DNA of 64,000 nt, taken from NCBI GenBank assembly GCA_964584775.1, contig CAZPBC010000004.1:1-64000 (forward strand), given 5' to 3'. Of the stretch, positions 1 through 8,530 are shown one piece after another. This stretch comes from CAZPBC01 sp964584775. GTDB taxonomy: Bacteria; Chlamydiota; Chlamydiia; Chlamydiales; SLFE01. The notes below the pieces were generated by a model. It did not search any database. It saw nothing but the letters and a program-made list of their open reading frames with translations, and was not told the DNA's origin. The position numbers and the translations under genes were made by a program. Positions within the stretch are counted from its first letter, which is position 1. Each line of letters opens with the position of its first letter.

Positions 1-14
1 TTCCTTTTATTAAA

Positions 15-416
15 ATGACCACCCTACTCGCCTTGCTACTCTCCACCTCTCTTATCGCTAGCGATAACCAAGAGGACCATGATAAAGAGACTCTGCTCTT
101 TGCTTCAGAAGAAGAAACGACAAAAGAAGAAGCTTTTCTCTTAGTGAGTGAAGATGAAACAAAAGAAGAAGCAACACTTCTAGCTGAAGCTGAAGAAGAC
201 GACGCGCTTTTTGCTCGCTGCCGCTGCCGCGATAAGAACAAAAAGAAAGTCATTTTGATGGCGAAAGCCTGCGCTGAGGGAGGATGCCCTATCCAAATGA
301 TCGAGCGCCTACGTGAAGAAAAACGCCTTGAGAGAGAGAAGCTGAAAGCAAAAAGCGCTTCAACTGAGAGTCCTGAGACACAGGATACTGCTCAAGCTGA
401 AGAAGAAACCGCCTAA
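15..416 (+). CDS. Hypothetical acidic, probably exported protein with internal repeats
   Basis: I do not recognise this protein. The first ~16 residues are hydrophobic (TLLALLLSTSLIAS), like the core of a signal peptide. The frame is open upstream to the window edge, so the true start may lie outside and supply the basic N-region. Residues ~25-68 contain about three imperfect copies of an acidic unit with a leucine pair followed by Glu/Lys-rich sequence (LLFASEEETTKEEA, LLVSEDETKEEA, LLAEAEEDD). A short cysteine-bearing stretch follows (CRCR, then CAEGGC), then a charged helical tail ending in Glu/Thr. It ends 36 nt before a convergent glycosyltransferase gene. A periplasmic or envelope role is only inferred. 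Confidence 0.55.
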   Translation: MTTLLALLLSTSLIASDNQEDHDKETLLFASEEETTKEEAFLLVSEDETKEEATLLAEAEEDDALFARCRCRDKNKKKVILMAKACAEGGCPIQMIERLREEKRLEREKLKAKSASTESPETQDTAQAEEETA

Positions 417-427
417 GAACCACTTCT

Positions 428-451
428 GGGCTGCTCACTCTTGTGCAGCCC
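428..451. terminator. Hairpin between convergent genes
   Basis: GGGCTGC (428-434) and GCAGCCC (445-451) form a perfect 7-bp GC-rich stem with a 10-nt loop. It fills the gap between the stop at 416 and the opposing stop at 453. There is only a weak T-rich tail on either side, so termination efficiency is uncertain. The position between two convergent stops makes a bidirectional terminator the simplest reading. Confidence 0.45.
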
Positions 452-452
452 C

Positions 453-1286
453 TTATCCCCTTTCACCAACAAAAGCTCTTTTAAGTTGGGCAAACCAAAG
501 CTTCATTAATTTTCCAAGCTCACGCTGGTAGAAGAGCCACTTAATCCCCGCGTAAAAACCGAAATTCTTACGAATCGAACGGAACGTCTCTTTGAAATAG
601 ACAATCAGCTCCTTGCGACTAAGCTCTTTAAGATCTGTGTCACATGAAACGAGTGTTGAGGAGCGGGCGACAAGTGAAGGCTCTTTCACAAAACGACAAA
701 AGTAGTCAAAATCGCCTCTCATCTTATACCGAGTGTCAAATTTACCCGCGACTTGAAAGGCCTCTTTCTTAAACCAACAAGAAGATAGTGTGGTGGGTTG
801 GATTCCGAGTCTTAAGATCTCCTCACGCAAAGGATGCTTTACCACTCTTGTATCCTCTCCCTCATGTGACACATGAGCCCCGTAGACCAAATGGGGGTGG
901 TGGTTTTCGCAAACAGTTGCCATCTGCTGCTTGATCGAATTTTCGGAAAGAATGTAGTTCCCTGGAATCAAGAACTGGAGGTAATCGCCACTTGCGAGTG
1001 AAATCCCCTTATTCAACATTTCATAGGGATCGTATCCAGCCACAGTACACATTCTCATCCGTGAGTCGAAGTAGGCACCCACAATTTCTAAGGTTTTATC
1101 TGTCGATCCTCCATCAACGACGATCAATTCCAAATCCGGATAGGCCTGCGAGAGCACCGACTCAATCGTATGCGTGATGAGTCGCGACGAGTTAAAGGTC
1201 GGCACAACGATAGAGACCTTGGGAAAAAGATAATCAGAGAAAAGTGGCTCTCCCCCACCAGGAGCTTTTGAGATGAGATCTTCCAT
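453..1286 (-). CDS. Glycosyltransferase family 2
   Basis: Transfers a sugar from a nucleotide-sugar donor, probably at the cytoplasmic face during envelope polysaccharide or LPS assembly. After ~20 leader residues it shows the GT-A start VSIVVPTFNSSRLI, the donor-binding LIVVDGGSTDKT, and ASGDYLQFL in the place of the usual ASGD(x)D metal-binding segment. The normal DxD is altered there (GDYLQF), so metal binding is not obvious. A basic, aromatic C-terminus (FYAGIKWLFYQRELGKLMKLW) may associate with the membrane. At 277 residues it is a typical single-domain size. It stands alone, divergent from glyQS across 74 AT-rich bases. The substrate cannot be told. Confidence 0.8.
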   Translation of the reverse strand: MEDLISKAPGGGEPLFSDYLFPKVSIVVPTFNSSRLITHTIESVLSQAYPDLELIVVDGGSTDKTLEIVGAYFDSRMRMCTVAGYDPYEMLNKGISLASGDYLQFLIPGNYILSENSIKQQMATVCENHHPHLVYGAHVSHEGEDTRVVKHPLREEILRLGIQPTTLSSCWFKKEAFQVAGKFDTRYKMRGDFDYFCRFVKEPSLVARSSTLVSCDTDLKELSRKELIVYFKETFRSIRKNFGFYAGIKWLFYQRELGKLMKLWFAQLKRAFVGERG

Positions 1287-1345
1287 AGGTTAAGACTATA
1301 TTTTAACAATCTAACAATTCCTTCCAACAATAATCGCGATTTCTT

Positions 1346-1351
1346 TATAAT
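1346..1351 (+). promoter_or_regulatory. Perfect TATAAT box just ahead of glyQS
   Basis: TATAAT lies 9 nt before the glyQS ATG at 1361. The matching -35 region (around 1322-1328, TTCCAAC) is poor. No Shine-Dalgarno sequence exists between the box and the ATG (tagtgccct). If this is the -10 element, the transcript would begin about 3 nt before the start codon. Confidence 0.45.
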
Positions 1352-1360
1352 TAGTGCCCT

Positions 1361-4300
1361 ATGGTCACTTTTCAAGAACTCATCAGCCGCCTTCACCAAT
1401 TCTGGACAGAGCAAGGCTGCATCATTGAACAGCCTTACGATATCGAAAAAGGTGCAGGAACTCTCAGTCCATTGACCTTTTTACGCTGCTTGGGTCCTGA
1501 GCCCTTTAATGCCGCTTATGTAGAGCCTTGCCGCCGCCCGACAGATGGGCGCTACGGAGAGAATCCCAACCGCCTACAACACTACTTTCAATACCAGGTG
1601 GTTCTTAAGCCCTCCCCTCCAGATATCCAATCTGTCTATATCGATTCACTCAAAGCCATTGGATTAGACCTATCAAAACACGATATCCGTTTTGTCCATG
1701 ACGATTGGGAAAATCCTACCATCGGTGCGGCAGGACTTGGATGGGAAGCATGGATTGATGGAATGGAAGTCACTCAAATCACCTATTTTCAGGTCCTCGG
1801 CTCTCTTCCGGTGAAGCCCGTCACAGGAGAGCTTACTTATGGACTCGAAAGGCTGGCCATGTACCTCCAGAATGTAGAGAGCGTCTATGACTTGCAGTGG
1901 ACAGAAGACACGACTTATGGAGAGCTGTACAAAGAACACGAATTTGAATGGAGCCGCTATAACTTTGAAGAGGCCGACATCCCTACTTGGCGGACAGAAT
2001 TTGAAGCGTATGAAAAAGAAGCTCTAAAGCTCATTCAACAAAATCTTGTGATCCCCGCTTACGACTTTGTCATGAAGGCTTCGCACGCTTTCAATATGCT
2101 CGACGCGCGAGGTGCCATATCGGTGACTGAACGTACGGGCTATATTGGTCGCATCCGCGACTTAGCAAAAGGTGTTGCGTCGGGATACATCAAGTTTCGA
2201 GAGGCCCGCGGTTTCCCTCTCCTCTCCAAACTCAAAACAGAGGAAAGGCCCTCCCCACCTCCTACTCGTTCTTCCGTTCTTGGTGAATCCGAAGACTTCC
2301 TTCTCGAAATCGGTTCCGAAGAGCTGCCCGCGACCTTCGTTCCTGTGGGAATGCAAAATCTCGAAAAAGATCTCACCAACCTCTTAAAAAAAGAAGATTT
2401 AGCTTACGACAAGGTTGAAGTTTTCGGCACCCCACGTCGCCTGGCGATCAAGGTCAAAGCACTCCAAACTCAAAAGAATGAGAAGAAAGTCGAGCGCAAA
2501 GGACCTAGCGTTGAAAAGGCCTTTGATGAAAATGGAACACCTACTAAAGCTGCGGGTGGATTCTTCAAATCTCTCGAAAAAGAACCGCTCACTCTACAGG
2601 AGATTGAAAGTGGAGCCGAGCCTTCCATTTCGATCCAAAAAACGGATAAAGGAAATTATCTCTTCGCAGAACAAACCGTTCCTGCTGTCCAAACAAAAGA
2701 GGTTTTAGAAAAGACGCTACCTTCCCTCATTGGAAAACTCAATTTCCCTAAAAAAATGCGCTGGTCCAACCTGGATGATACCTATGCCCGGCCGATTCTT
2801 TGGATCGTGGCACTTTTTGGGAAGAGCACACTCGAATTCTCCTACGCAAATATCTCCGCCTCTTACCTAACGTACGGACACCGTCAACTTTCCCCTGAAG
2901 AGGTGGCACTCAACCACCCGGATGAGTACCTCGCCTCTCTCGAAAATGTGAATGTCCTTGTGGATCCGACAGTCAGAAAAGCTTCGATCCTTAGCCAACT
3001 TGAGGAGATCGAAAAACAATTAGGAGCCACCGCACTTGAAAAGGAGACGCTCACTCAAGAGGTCCTCCACCTTGTCGAAAAACCTTTTCTAGTCACAGCC
3101 GATTTTGACCCTTCTTTCCTAAAAGTCCCCAAAGAACTCCTTGTTTGCGAGATGGTCGAACACCAGAAATACTTCCCATTAGAGAAGGATGGGAAACTTC
3201 TTCCTCAGTTTGTGATCACTGCAAATAACACCCCTTCTGACAAAATCTGCAGAGGTAACTGCAAAGTTCTCACTGCACGCCTCAGCGATGGACTCTTCCT
3301 CTTCAACCAGGACATCGACCTCACCATCGAAAAAATGAATGAAAAACTCGATAGTGTGACATTCCAGAAAAAACTCGGCTCGATGAAACAAAAAGTGGGG
3401 AGGTTGATCTCTCTCTCGAAAAAAATCGCCGGAAAAGAGATTCCGCATTTAGAAACTGCCGCTTCTCTTCTAAAAGCCGACCTCACCTCCCATGCTGTTT
3501 TTGAGTTTCCTGAGCTGCAAGGAGTGATGGGTAAATACTACGCTTTGCACGAAGGCCACCCCGAAGAGGTCGCCGTCGCCATCGAAGAGCACTGGATGCC
3601 CCGCAGCGAAAAAGGCGCACTCCCTTCGACACCTCTTGGAAAAATCGTCAGCCTGGCTGACAAAATTGACAACTTAACTGCGTTCTTTGCGATCGGACTG
3701 AAACCCAGCTCCTCTTCAGACCCTTATGCCCTCCGCCGTCAGGCAATGGGACTTCTCAAAATTCTCATCAGCAATCAGCAACACCTCCCGTTAAGAGAGC
3801 TACTTCACTTCAGCTTCGATCAAATCGACACTCAGGATAAGAAATCTGAGGAAGAGTGCATCGATGAACTGATCGAGTTTCTTTCTCGAAGGCTCAAGAC
3901 CGTTCTCGAAGATGAAGGGTTTAGTAAAGATGTCATCGACGCAAGCCTCTCCCACGGAAAGGACCTCGACCCCTACGATCAGTATTTGCGTGTCTCAGCC
4001 CTCGATCAATTCCGAGAAAAGCGGACCGAATTCAATCAACTGTATGAAGTTTTTAAAAGAGCAAAGGGACAGCTCGCTTCACTCAAGTCTCCTCACTTTG
4101 ATCCCGCATTGCTAGAAGAGCCTGCTGAAATCTCACTCAGCGAAACGCTTGAGCAGGTCTCTGTCAACATCCACGGAGCGATTGATCAACACAACTACGG
4201 AGAAGCTTTCCTCCATGTGGCGAAGTTACAGCCTCCTCTTGCCCTCCTTTTTGACGAGGTCAAGATTCTTGACGAGAACCCCGATGTTCAGACCAACCGA

Positions 4301-4375
4301 CTCACCCTCCTAAAAAAGGTCTTCGACCACTTTGGCCTCCTTCTCGACTTTAGCAAGATCAAAGCGGACAAATAG
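1361..4375 (+). CDS. glyQS: Glycyl-tRNA synthetase, fused alpha and beta subunits
   Basis: Charges tRNA-Gly in the cytoplasm. In most bacteria with the tetrameric enzyme the alpha (GlyQ) and beta (GlyS) chains are separate; here they form one 1004-residue chain, as is typical of chlamydiae. Residues ~1-285 are the class II catalytic alpha part, with [31 protein letters not shown] and [14 protein letters not shown] Pro/Ser-rich linker (~293-308) leads to the beta part at ~311 ([12 protein letters not shown]), with GTPRRLAI and KMRW further on and a C-terminal DALR-like region ([21 protein letters not shown]). The start aligns with the beginning of the GlyQ fold, so the ATG at 1361 is secure although it has no visible ribosome-binding site. 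Confidence 0.97.
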   Translation: MVTFQELISRLHQFWTEQGCIIEQPYDIEKGAGTLSPLTFLRCLGPEPFNAAYVEPCRRPTDGRYGENPNRLQHYFQYQVVLKPSPPDIQSVYIDSLKAIGLDLSKHDIRFVHDDWENPTIGAAGLGWEAWIDGMEVTQITYFQVLGSLPVKPVTGELTYGLERLAMYLQNVESVYDLQWTEDTTYGELYKEHEFEWSRYNFEEADIPTWRTEFEAYEKEALKLIQQNLVIPAYDFVMKASHAFNMLDARGAISVTERTGYIGRIRDLAKGVASGYIKFREARGFPLLSKLKTEERPSPPPTRSSVLGESEDFLLEIGSEELPATFVPVGMQNLEKDLTNLLKKEDLAYDKVEVFGTPRRLAIKVKALQTQKNEKKVERKGPSVEKAFDENGTPTKAAGGFFKSLEKEPLTLQEIESGAEPSISIQKTDKGNYLFAEQTVPAVQTKEVLEKTLPSLIGKLNFPKKMRWSNLDDTYARPILWIVALFGKSTLEFSYANISASYLTYGHRQLSPEEVALNHPDEYLASLENVNVLVDPTVRKASILSQLEEIEKQLGATALEKETLTQEVLHLVEKPFLVTADFDPSFLKVPKELLVCEMVEHQKYFPLEKDGKLLPQFVITANNTPSDKICRGNCKVLTARLSDGLFLFNQDIDLTIEKMNEKLDSVTFQKKLGSMKQKVGRLISLSKKIAGKEIPHLETAASLLKADLTSHAVFEFPELQGVMGKYYALHEGHPEEVAVAIEEHWMPRSEKGALPSTPLGKIVSLADKIDNLTAFFAIGLKPSSSSDPYALRRQAMGLLKILISNQQHLPLRELLHFSFDQIDTQDKKSEEECIDELIEFLSRRLKTVLEDEGFSKDVIDASLSHGKDLDPYDQYLRVSALDQFREKRTEFNQLYEVFKRAKGQLASLKSPHFDPALLEEPAEISLSETLEQVSVNIHGAIDQHNYGEAFLHVAKLQPPLALLFDEVKILDENPDVQTNRLTLLKKVFDHFGLLLDFSKIKADK

Positions 4376-4382
4376 ATCCAGG

Positions 4383-4811
4383 CTAAGGTAAAAAACGCTC
4401 TTTTGCTTCTTCTGGAAAAATAACACACTCTTTTTTCCCAAAAATCTTGTAGCGTCGCTTCGCGATAAAGCGATAGACTGGATCAGCCAGGCAAGCTGGA
4501 GTAATGAAATAGAGAGAACCAGGGAGGGACCATACTCCACCAAGGAGCCAGAGGGTGCGAAGACCGGCCTGTCCTAGCATGTGCACATCTTTGCCCTCTA
4601 AAAGGTAGAGGGTGTCTTCGGCACGCTCTTCAGGAGTTAAATGAGAGAGGAACTCCTTTGCTGTTTCCCCTTGAAGAGGAGCAAAGAGGAATTTTTTCTC
4701 TTTATCCTCACGTAGAACAAAACGGACTGCGTGGTCGCAAAGTCCGCAAACACCGTCATAGAAGAGCACATGCTTACCAGACGGATGTGGGTCGATTTCT
4801 TTTGTGCTCAT
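4383..4811 (-). CDS. DCC-family thiol-disulfide oxidoreductase-like protein (DUF393)
   Basis: A 142-residue member of the DCC family, named for its N-terminal motif. Here it reads FYDGVCGLCDHAVRF, with the two cysteines in a CxxC arrangement, followed by FAPLQGETAKEFL and DTLYLLEGKDVHMLGQAGLRTLWLLGG. Redox activity is assumed for the family and not well established. The ATG at 4811 (an in-frame TTG lies one codon earlier) falls inside the end of dnaG, a 38-nt overlap in another frame, so the two genes are probably co-transcribed. It meets glyQS tail to tail with only 7 nt between the stops. Confidence 0.85.
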   Translation of the reverse strand: MSTKEIDPHPSGKHVLFYDGVCGLCDHAVRFVLREDKEKKFLFAPLQGETAKEFLSHLTPEERAEDTLYLLEGKDVHMLGQAGLRTLWLLGGVWSLPGSLYFITPACLADPVYRFIAKRRYKIFGKKECVIFPEEAKERFLP

Positions 4812-6549
4812 CAAAGGCTTTTACCAGTTCGAGTTCTCTTTCTTCTGTTTTACCCGGGTTCTGGATTTCTTGGGAGATCTTTTCCATCTCCCTCAGCCAT
4901 TTTCTCTCTAAGATCTTGTGGACCGTTTCTTTTAGATGGTCCCCTACCTTTTCGTTGTTGATACGCTTTTTTTGCAGGTGATCTAAAAGAGGCTGCGACT
5001 CTTCTGGCAAGGCAGTGGCGAGTTCCATCCAGGAGGGTGGTGTTTCATCAGAAAGTCGCTCCTTTAACAGCGTAAAGAGTTCACGCGTGTCACTATTTTC
5101 AAAAGTTTGGCGATCCACCTTCTCGAAAACCTGTTCGTAGAGTCCCTCCTCTTCGGAGCGATCAATCAGAAGCAGGAGGCGAAGAAGGTCAGACTCTAAA
5201 ATGTGATCTGGATCAAACTTCAGCTCACTCCCAGTACGCTCGGCCTTTTTATAAACGGTCTGCTGCTGCGCTGGAAGGTGCACAACAAAGTCTTCGGGAA
5301 CTTGCATTAGGAGAGCGAGTTTCTTAAGGGATTCGTGGACAATGACGGGTTGATTCCAACCACGGATCTGCTGCGTCGCAAGACGGATGATTTCATTTTT
5401 TCCAGCAGGTGAATCCACAGAGAAACGCGCCGATAAACGACTGATAAAAAATTCTAAGAAAGGGAGCGCTTTTTCAATCAAATCCACAAACGCTTCTACC
5501 CCTCTCTCTTGAACAATCGAGTCAGGATCTTCACCTTGCGCGATCGGTAAAACAGCCACCTCCACTCCTGCACTTTGAAAGAGGTGTCCCACCTTTAAGG
5601 CCGCGTCATAGCCAGCTTGATCTGAATCGAAAGCCAGATAAACCTGATGAACACCAAGTCGAAGGAGCTCTTCAACATGTCCCTCACCAAACGCCGTTCC
5701 GCCTGCCGCGACGGTCAAGTTGAGTCCAGAAGAGATAAGACGAAGTGCATCCATCTGCCCTTCGACCAATATGGCGCGCCGCTCTTTGGCGATTCTCGCA
5801 CGAGAATAGTTAAGACCAAATAGAACACGTGATTTTTTAAACAGAGGCGTCTCTGGGGTGTTGATGTATTTACCCCCAAATGTGCTCTCTATGTATTTCC
5901 TTCCTGAAAAACCAATCACCCTCCCCCTGCCATCACGGATGGGAAAGAGAATCCGCTCTGAGAAAAAATCGCGTGCGCCTCGGTCAGATAAACGCAGAAG
6001 CCCCACTTGGCTCATCTGCTCTACCGTAAATCCCTTTTTCATGAGGTAACGGCTTAAAGGTCCAGATTGGCGGAGAGAGAACCCAATTTCAAAGGTTTTG
6101 AGAAAGTCTGTAGTGACTCCTCTTGCTTCGAGGTACTCCCGAGCTCCTCTTGCCTCCATGCTCTCCAACAAAAGGGTATGAAAAAACTCATGGGCCGCCT
6201 GCATCAACTCATAGAGAGGCCTTTTAGACTCTACGGGTCCACTCCCGACCTCCTCATATTCGAGAAAGACTTGGAACTTGTCAGCAAGCAGCTCAACGGC
6301 CTCGGTAAAGTTCAGTCCCTCCTTTTGCATCAGGAACTCAATCGCGTCCCCATGAGCTCCACACCCAAAACAGTGATAATGCGAGTCCCCTTTTTGGACG
6401 GTGAATGAAGGCGTTTTCTCATCGTGAAAAGGACAGAGTGCTTTAAAGGAAGCACCCGCTCTCTTCAGTTCAATATAGGACTCCAGTAGGACCGGAAGGT
6501 CAATACGGGATCTTAACCGTTCTAGGCTCTCTTTCTTGATAATCGGCAT
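4774..6549 (-). CDS. dnaG: DNA primase
   Basis: Makes RNA primers at the replication fork and works with DnaB. The 591-residue chain has the N-terminal CHC2 zinc finger (CPFHDEKTPSF, then HCFGCGAHGDAIEF), the RNA-polymerase-like core (RILFPIRDGRGRVIGFSGR) and the TOPRIM segment with its acidic residues (ILVEGQMDAL, AFDSDQAGYDA). A divergent helical C-terminal domain follows. I chose the ATG at 6549, which gives the standard start MPIIKKESLERLRSRID. An in-frame GTG at 6585 would add 12 residues that do not resemble the family and overlaps a likely divergent promoter. It is followed by, and overlaps, the DCC-family gene. Confidence 0.96.
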   Translation of the reverse strand: MPIIKKESLERLRSRIDLPVLLESYIELKRAGASFKALCPFHDEKTPSFTVQKGDSHYHCFGCGAHGDAIEFLMQKEGLNFTEAVELLADKFQVFLEYEEVGSGPVESKRPLYELMQAAHEFFHTLLLESMEARGAREYLEARGVTTDFLKTFEIGFSLRQSGPLSRYLMKKGFTVEQMSQVGLLRLSDRGARDFFSERILFPIRDGRGRVIGFSGRKYIESTFGGKYINTPETPLFKKSRVLFGLNYSRARIAKERRAILVEGQMDALRLISSGLNLTVAAGGTAFGEGHVEELLRLGVHQVYLAFDSDQAGYDAALKVGHLFQSAGVEVAVLPIAQGEDPDSIVQERGVEAFVDLIEKALPFLEFFISRLSARFSVDSPAGKNEIIRLATQQIRGWNQPVIVHESLKKLALLMQVPEDFVVHLPAQQQTVYKKAERTGSELKFDPDHILESDLLRLLLLIDRSEEEGLYEQVFEKVDRQTFENSDTRELFTLLKERLSDETPPSWMELATALPEESQPLLDHLQKKRINNEKVGDHLKETVHKILERKWLREMEKISQEIQNPGKTEERELELVKAFDEHKRNRPTSVW

Positions 6550-6579
6550 AGTGGGCACTATCTTACCCTGAGTGAGAGT

Positions 6580-6608
6580 TTGCACACAAATAGGTCGGTC
6601 TGGATAAT
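6580..6608 (+). promoter_or_regulatory. Putative sigma-70 promoter of the aldo/keto reductase gene
   Basis: TTGCAC (6580-6585), a 17-nt spacer and GATAAT (6603-6608) precede the gene at 6637. A good Shine-Dalgarno AGGAG lies near 6624, spaced from the ATG. The -10 box matches 5 of 6 consensus bases and the -35 only 3 of 6. Confidence 0.45.
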
Positions 6609-6636
6609 GCGAAAAAAATTTACAGGAGCATAGAGA

Positions 6637-7575
6637 ATGGAATACCGCAAGTTAGGAAAGACAGGAATTAAGGTCAGCGCCCTTTCATTTGGGTCTTGGC
6701 TCGCCGCTGGAGATGGAGTCGACCTCAACACCACACGCGAACTCTGTGCTAAAGCCTACGCAAGTGGGATCAACACCTTCGATACGGCAGAAGTCTACAG
6801 CGCTGGAGCCGCTGAACTCTTTATGGGAGAAGCGCTTAGAAATTTCCCTAGGGAAAGTCTTGTCGTCATCACAAAGATCTTCTGGGGAGGCAGCGGTCCC
6901 AATGACACGGGCCACAGTTTCAAAAGGCTCGTCGAAGGGTCTAAAAACTCCTTAAGAAGGCTCGGAATGGATTATGTCGACCTGCTCCTTTGTCACCGCA
7001 AAGACGACGACACCTCCGTTGAGGAGACCGTGTATGCGATGGATACTCTCATCCGCCAAGGACACTTTCTCTACTGGGGAACGTCGGAGTGGAACCCGAA
7101 AGATATCGAAGCTGCTGCAAAATTTGCCGAAAGCCATGGCCTGCATGGTCCTGTGGTTGAGCAGCCCGAGTACAACCTCTTCCACAGAGAGAATTTAGAA
7201 AAAAACTTCCGCTCTACTCTAGAGAAATATGGGATTGGGACGACCGTCTGGAGCCCCCTTGCGAGTGGTGTCTTGACCGGGAAATATCAAAATGGAATCC
7301 CTAAAGGAAGCCGACTCGATTTTGCGAGCGAGTTCACCCCTGAAGATTTTGAAGACCGCAAAGCCAAAACATCCAAATTTTTAGAACTGGCTCAATCCCT
7401 CGGAAAAAATCCTGCTTCACTCGCCATCGCCTGGTGCTTGAAGAACCCTCTTGTCAGCACGGTCCTCATCGGTGCGACAAAAATGGAACAATTAGAACAA
7501 AATCTCGGAGCCTTAGAGACTTACCACTCACTTTCTGAAAAAGATTTTAGTGAGATTGAGAAAATTTTTAACTAA
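6637..7575 (+). CDS. Aldo/keto reductase (voltage-gated K+ channel beta-subunit-like)
   Basis: An NADPH-dependent oxidoreductase of the AKR superfamily acting on aldehydes or ketones. The 312-residue TIM barrel shows the catalytic set: Asp and Tyr in FDTAEVYSAG, Lys in VVITKIFWGG and His in DLLLCHRKDDD. The C-terminal cofactor signature is STVLIGATKMEQLEQNL. MEYRKLGKTGIKVSALSFGSW and HFLYWGTSEWNP place it nearest the KvBeta/YghZ-like group, but the physiological substrate is unknown. It is divergent from dnaG with its own promoter and AGGAG site. Confidence 0.92.
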   Translation: MEYRKLGKTGIKVSALSFGSWLAAGDGVDLNTTRELCAKAYASGINTFDTAEVYSAGAAELFMGEALRNFPRESLVVITKIFWGGSGPNDTGHSFKRLVEGSKNSLRRLGMDYVDLLLCHRKDDDTSVEETVYAMDTLIRQGHFLYWGTSEWNPKDIEAAAKFAESHGLHGPVVEQPEYNLFHRENLEKNFRSTLEKYGIGTTVWSPLASGVLTGKYQNGIPKGSRLDFASEFTPEDFEDRKAKTSKFLELAQSLGKNPASLAIAWCLKNPLVSTVLIGATKMEQLEQNLGALETYHSLSEKDFSEIEKIFN

Positions 7576-7627
7576 CATGGATATTTTCACAAGTGTTTAT
7601 GAACTATCCAGAAAAGGTATTTTCATT

Positions 7628-8308
7628 ATGTGTTTCTCCCCTAGCGCCAGTTTTACAGCCGCCGTTCTTCTCGGCACCCTCGGCTATGCCTGCCTGAAAG
7701 AGACAAAGAATCCTAAAGAAGGGCTTCTTGCCTCCATTCCCCTCTTTTTTGCTGTGCAGCAAGCTGCTGAAGGCGTTGTTTGGATGACAATTCCAGGAAG
7801 TGAGACAACGATCAGCCTGGCCACCCTCCTGCAAACGCCTCTTCTAACGGCTTCAACCCATGTTTTTCTCTTTTTTGCCTATCTTTTTTGGCCACTCTGG
7901 ATTCCTCTCTCCTTTCTCGCGGTCGAAAAAGTCCAGTTTCGAACTAAAATTTTAGCTACGACTCTCATCGCTGGAATGATTTTCGGAGGAGCCAGCCTGG
8001 GATACCTCTTCTATACGGGAGGCCTCATCGACCTCGCCATCAAGGGGCATAGCTTGCACTATGAGCTCTTCAAAACACTCCCCCAGCTCCTCTGTGATAT
8101 CTTTAAACTCCTTTACCTCTATGCCGTCCTCGCCCCCTCGCTCGTCTCCTCCATGAAGAGAGCTTGGATCTTTGGACTGCTGATCGCGGCCACCTTTGCC
8201 CTCTCAGAATACCTCTATACGGTGGCATTTGTCTCTGTCTGGTGCTTCTTCTCAGCGATTGCCAGCGCGAGTATCTATGTGATTCTCCGTCAAAGGCAAA
8301 CGAACTGA
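7628..8308 (+). CDS. DUF6629-type multi-pass membrane protein
   Basis: An integral membrane protein of unknown function, 226 residues, with about six or seven hydrophobic segments. The N-terminus MCFSPSASFTAAVLLGTLGY matches the conserved MCFS.xASF start that I associate with the DUF6629 family, which is why I start at 7628 and not at in-frame codons further up (TTG/ATG around 7550-7577). Other family-like pieces are LLASIPLFFAVQQAAEGVVWM and YSEYLYT-like aromatic stretches near the end (SEYLYTVAFVSVWCFF). It follows the aldo/keto reductase by 52 nt and may share its transcript. Confidence 0.75.
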   Translation: MCFSPSASFTAAVLLGTLGYACLKETKNPKEGLLASIPLFFAVQQAAEGVVWMTIPGSETTISLATLLQTPLLTASTHVFLFFAYLFWPLWIPLSFLAVEKVQFRTKILATTLIAGMIFGGASLGYLFYTGGLIDLAIKGHSLHYELFKTLPQLLCDIFKLLYLYAVLAPSLVSSMKRAWIFGLLIAATFALSEYLYTVAFVSVWCFFSAIASASIYVILRQRQTN

Positions 8309-8350
8309 TTTTACTTTACAAAAATCGGGTTTAATAGAAGAATTAGTAGT

Positions 8351-8524
8351 ATGTTTAAAGCGATCAAAGAATCGAGTCCCTCAGGACGTTGGGTCTACTA
8401 CCAGTACCTCCTCTACCTCATTCTCATGATTGCCAGCACCTTCTATGCTTACTACCGCCTTGAAATCGTGCGCAGTGAGGAGAAAAGGGAAGAACAAGCC
8501 CTAGAACGCCTGATAGAACAATAG
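8351..8524 (+). CDS. Small single-pass membrane protein (57 aa)
   Basis: ATG at 8351, stop TAG at 8522-8524. The product starts MFKAIKESSPSGRWVYYQYL, has one hydrophobic helix (roughly residues 16-36) and ends in a highly charged tail (EEKREEQALERLIEQ). It sits 6 nt before lysS in the same direction, which suggests co-transcription. Correct amino-acid periodicity of a short membrane anchor plus charged tail, and the tight spacing to lysS, support it as real. I recognise no family. Confidence 0.5.
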   Translation: MFKAIKESSPSGRWVYYQYLLYLILMIASTFYAYYRLEIVRSEEKREEQALERLIEQ

Positions 8525-8530
8525 CCTTCC

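Noticed and set aside
1124..1414. 96-residue minus-strand frame across the divergent glycosyltransferase-glyQS gap
   Set aside because: It overlaps both genes in other frames and shows no family features.
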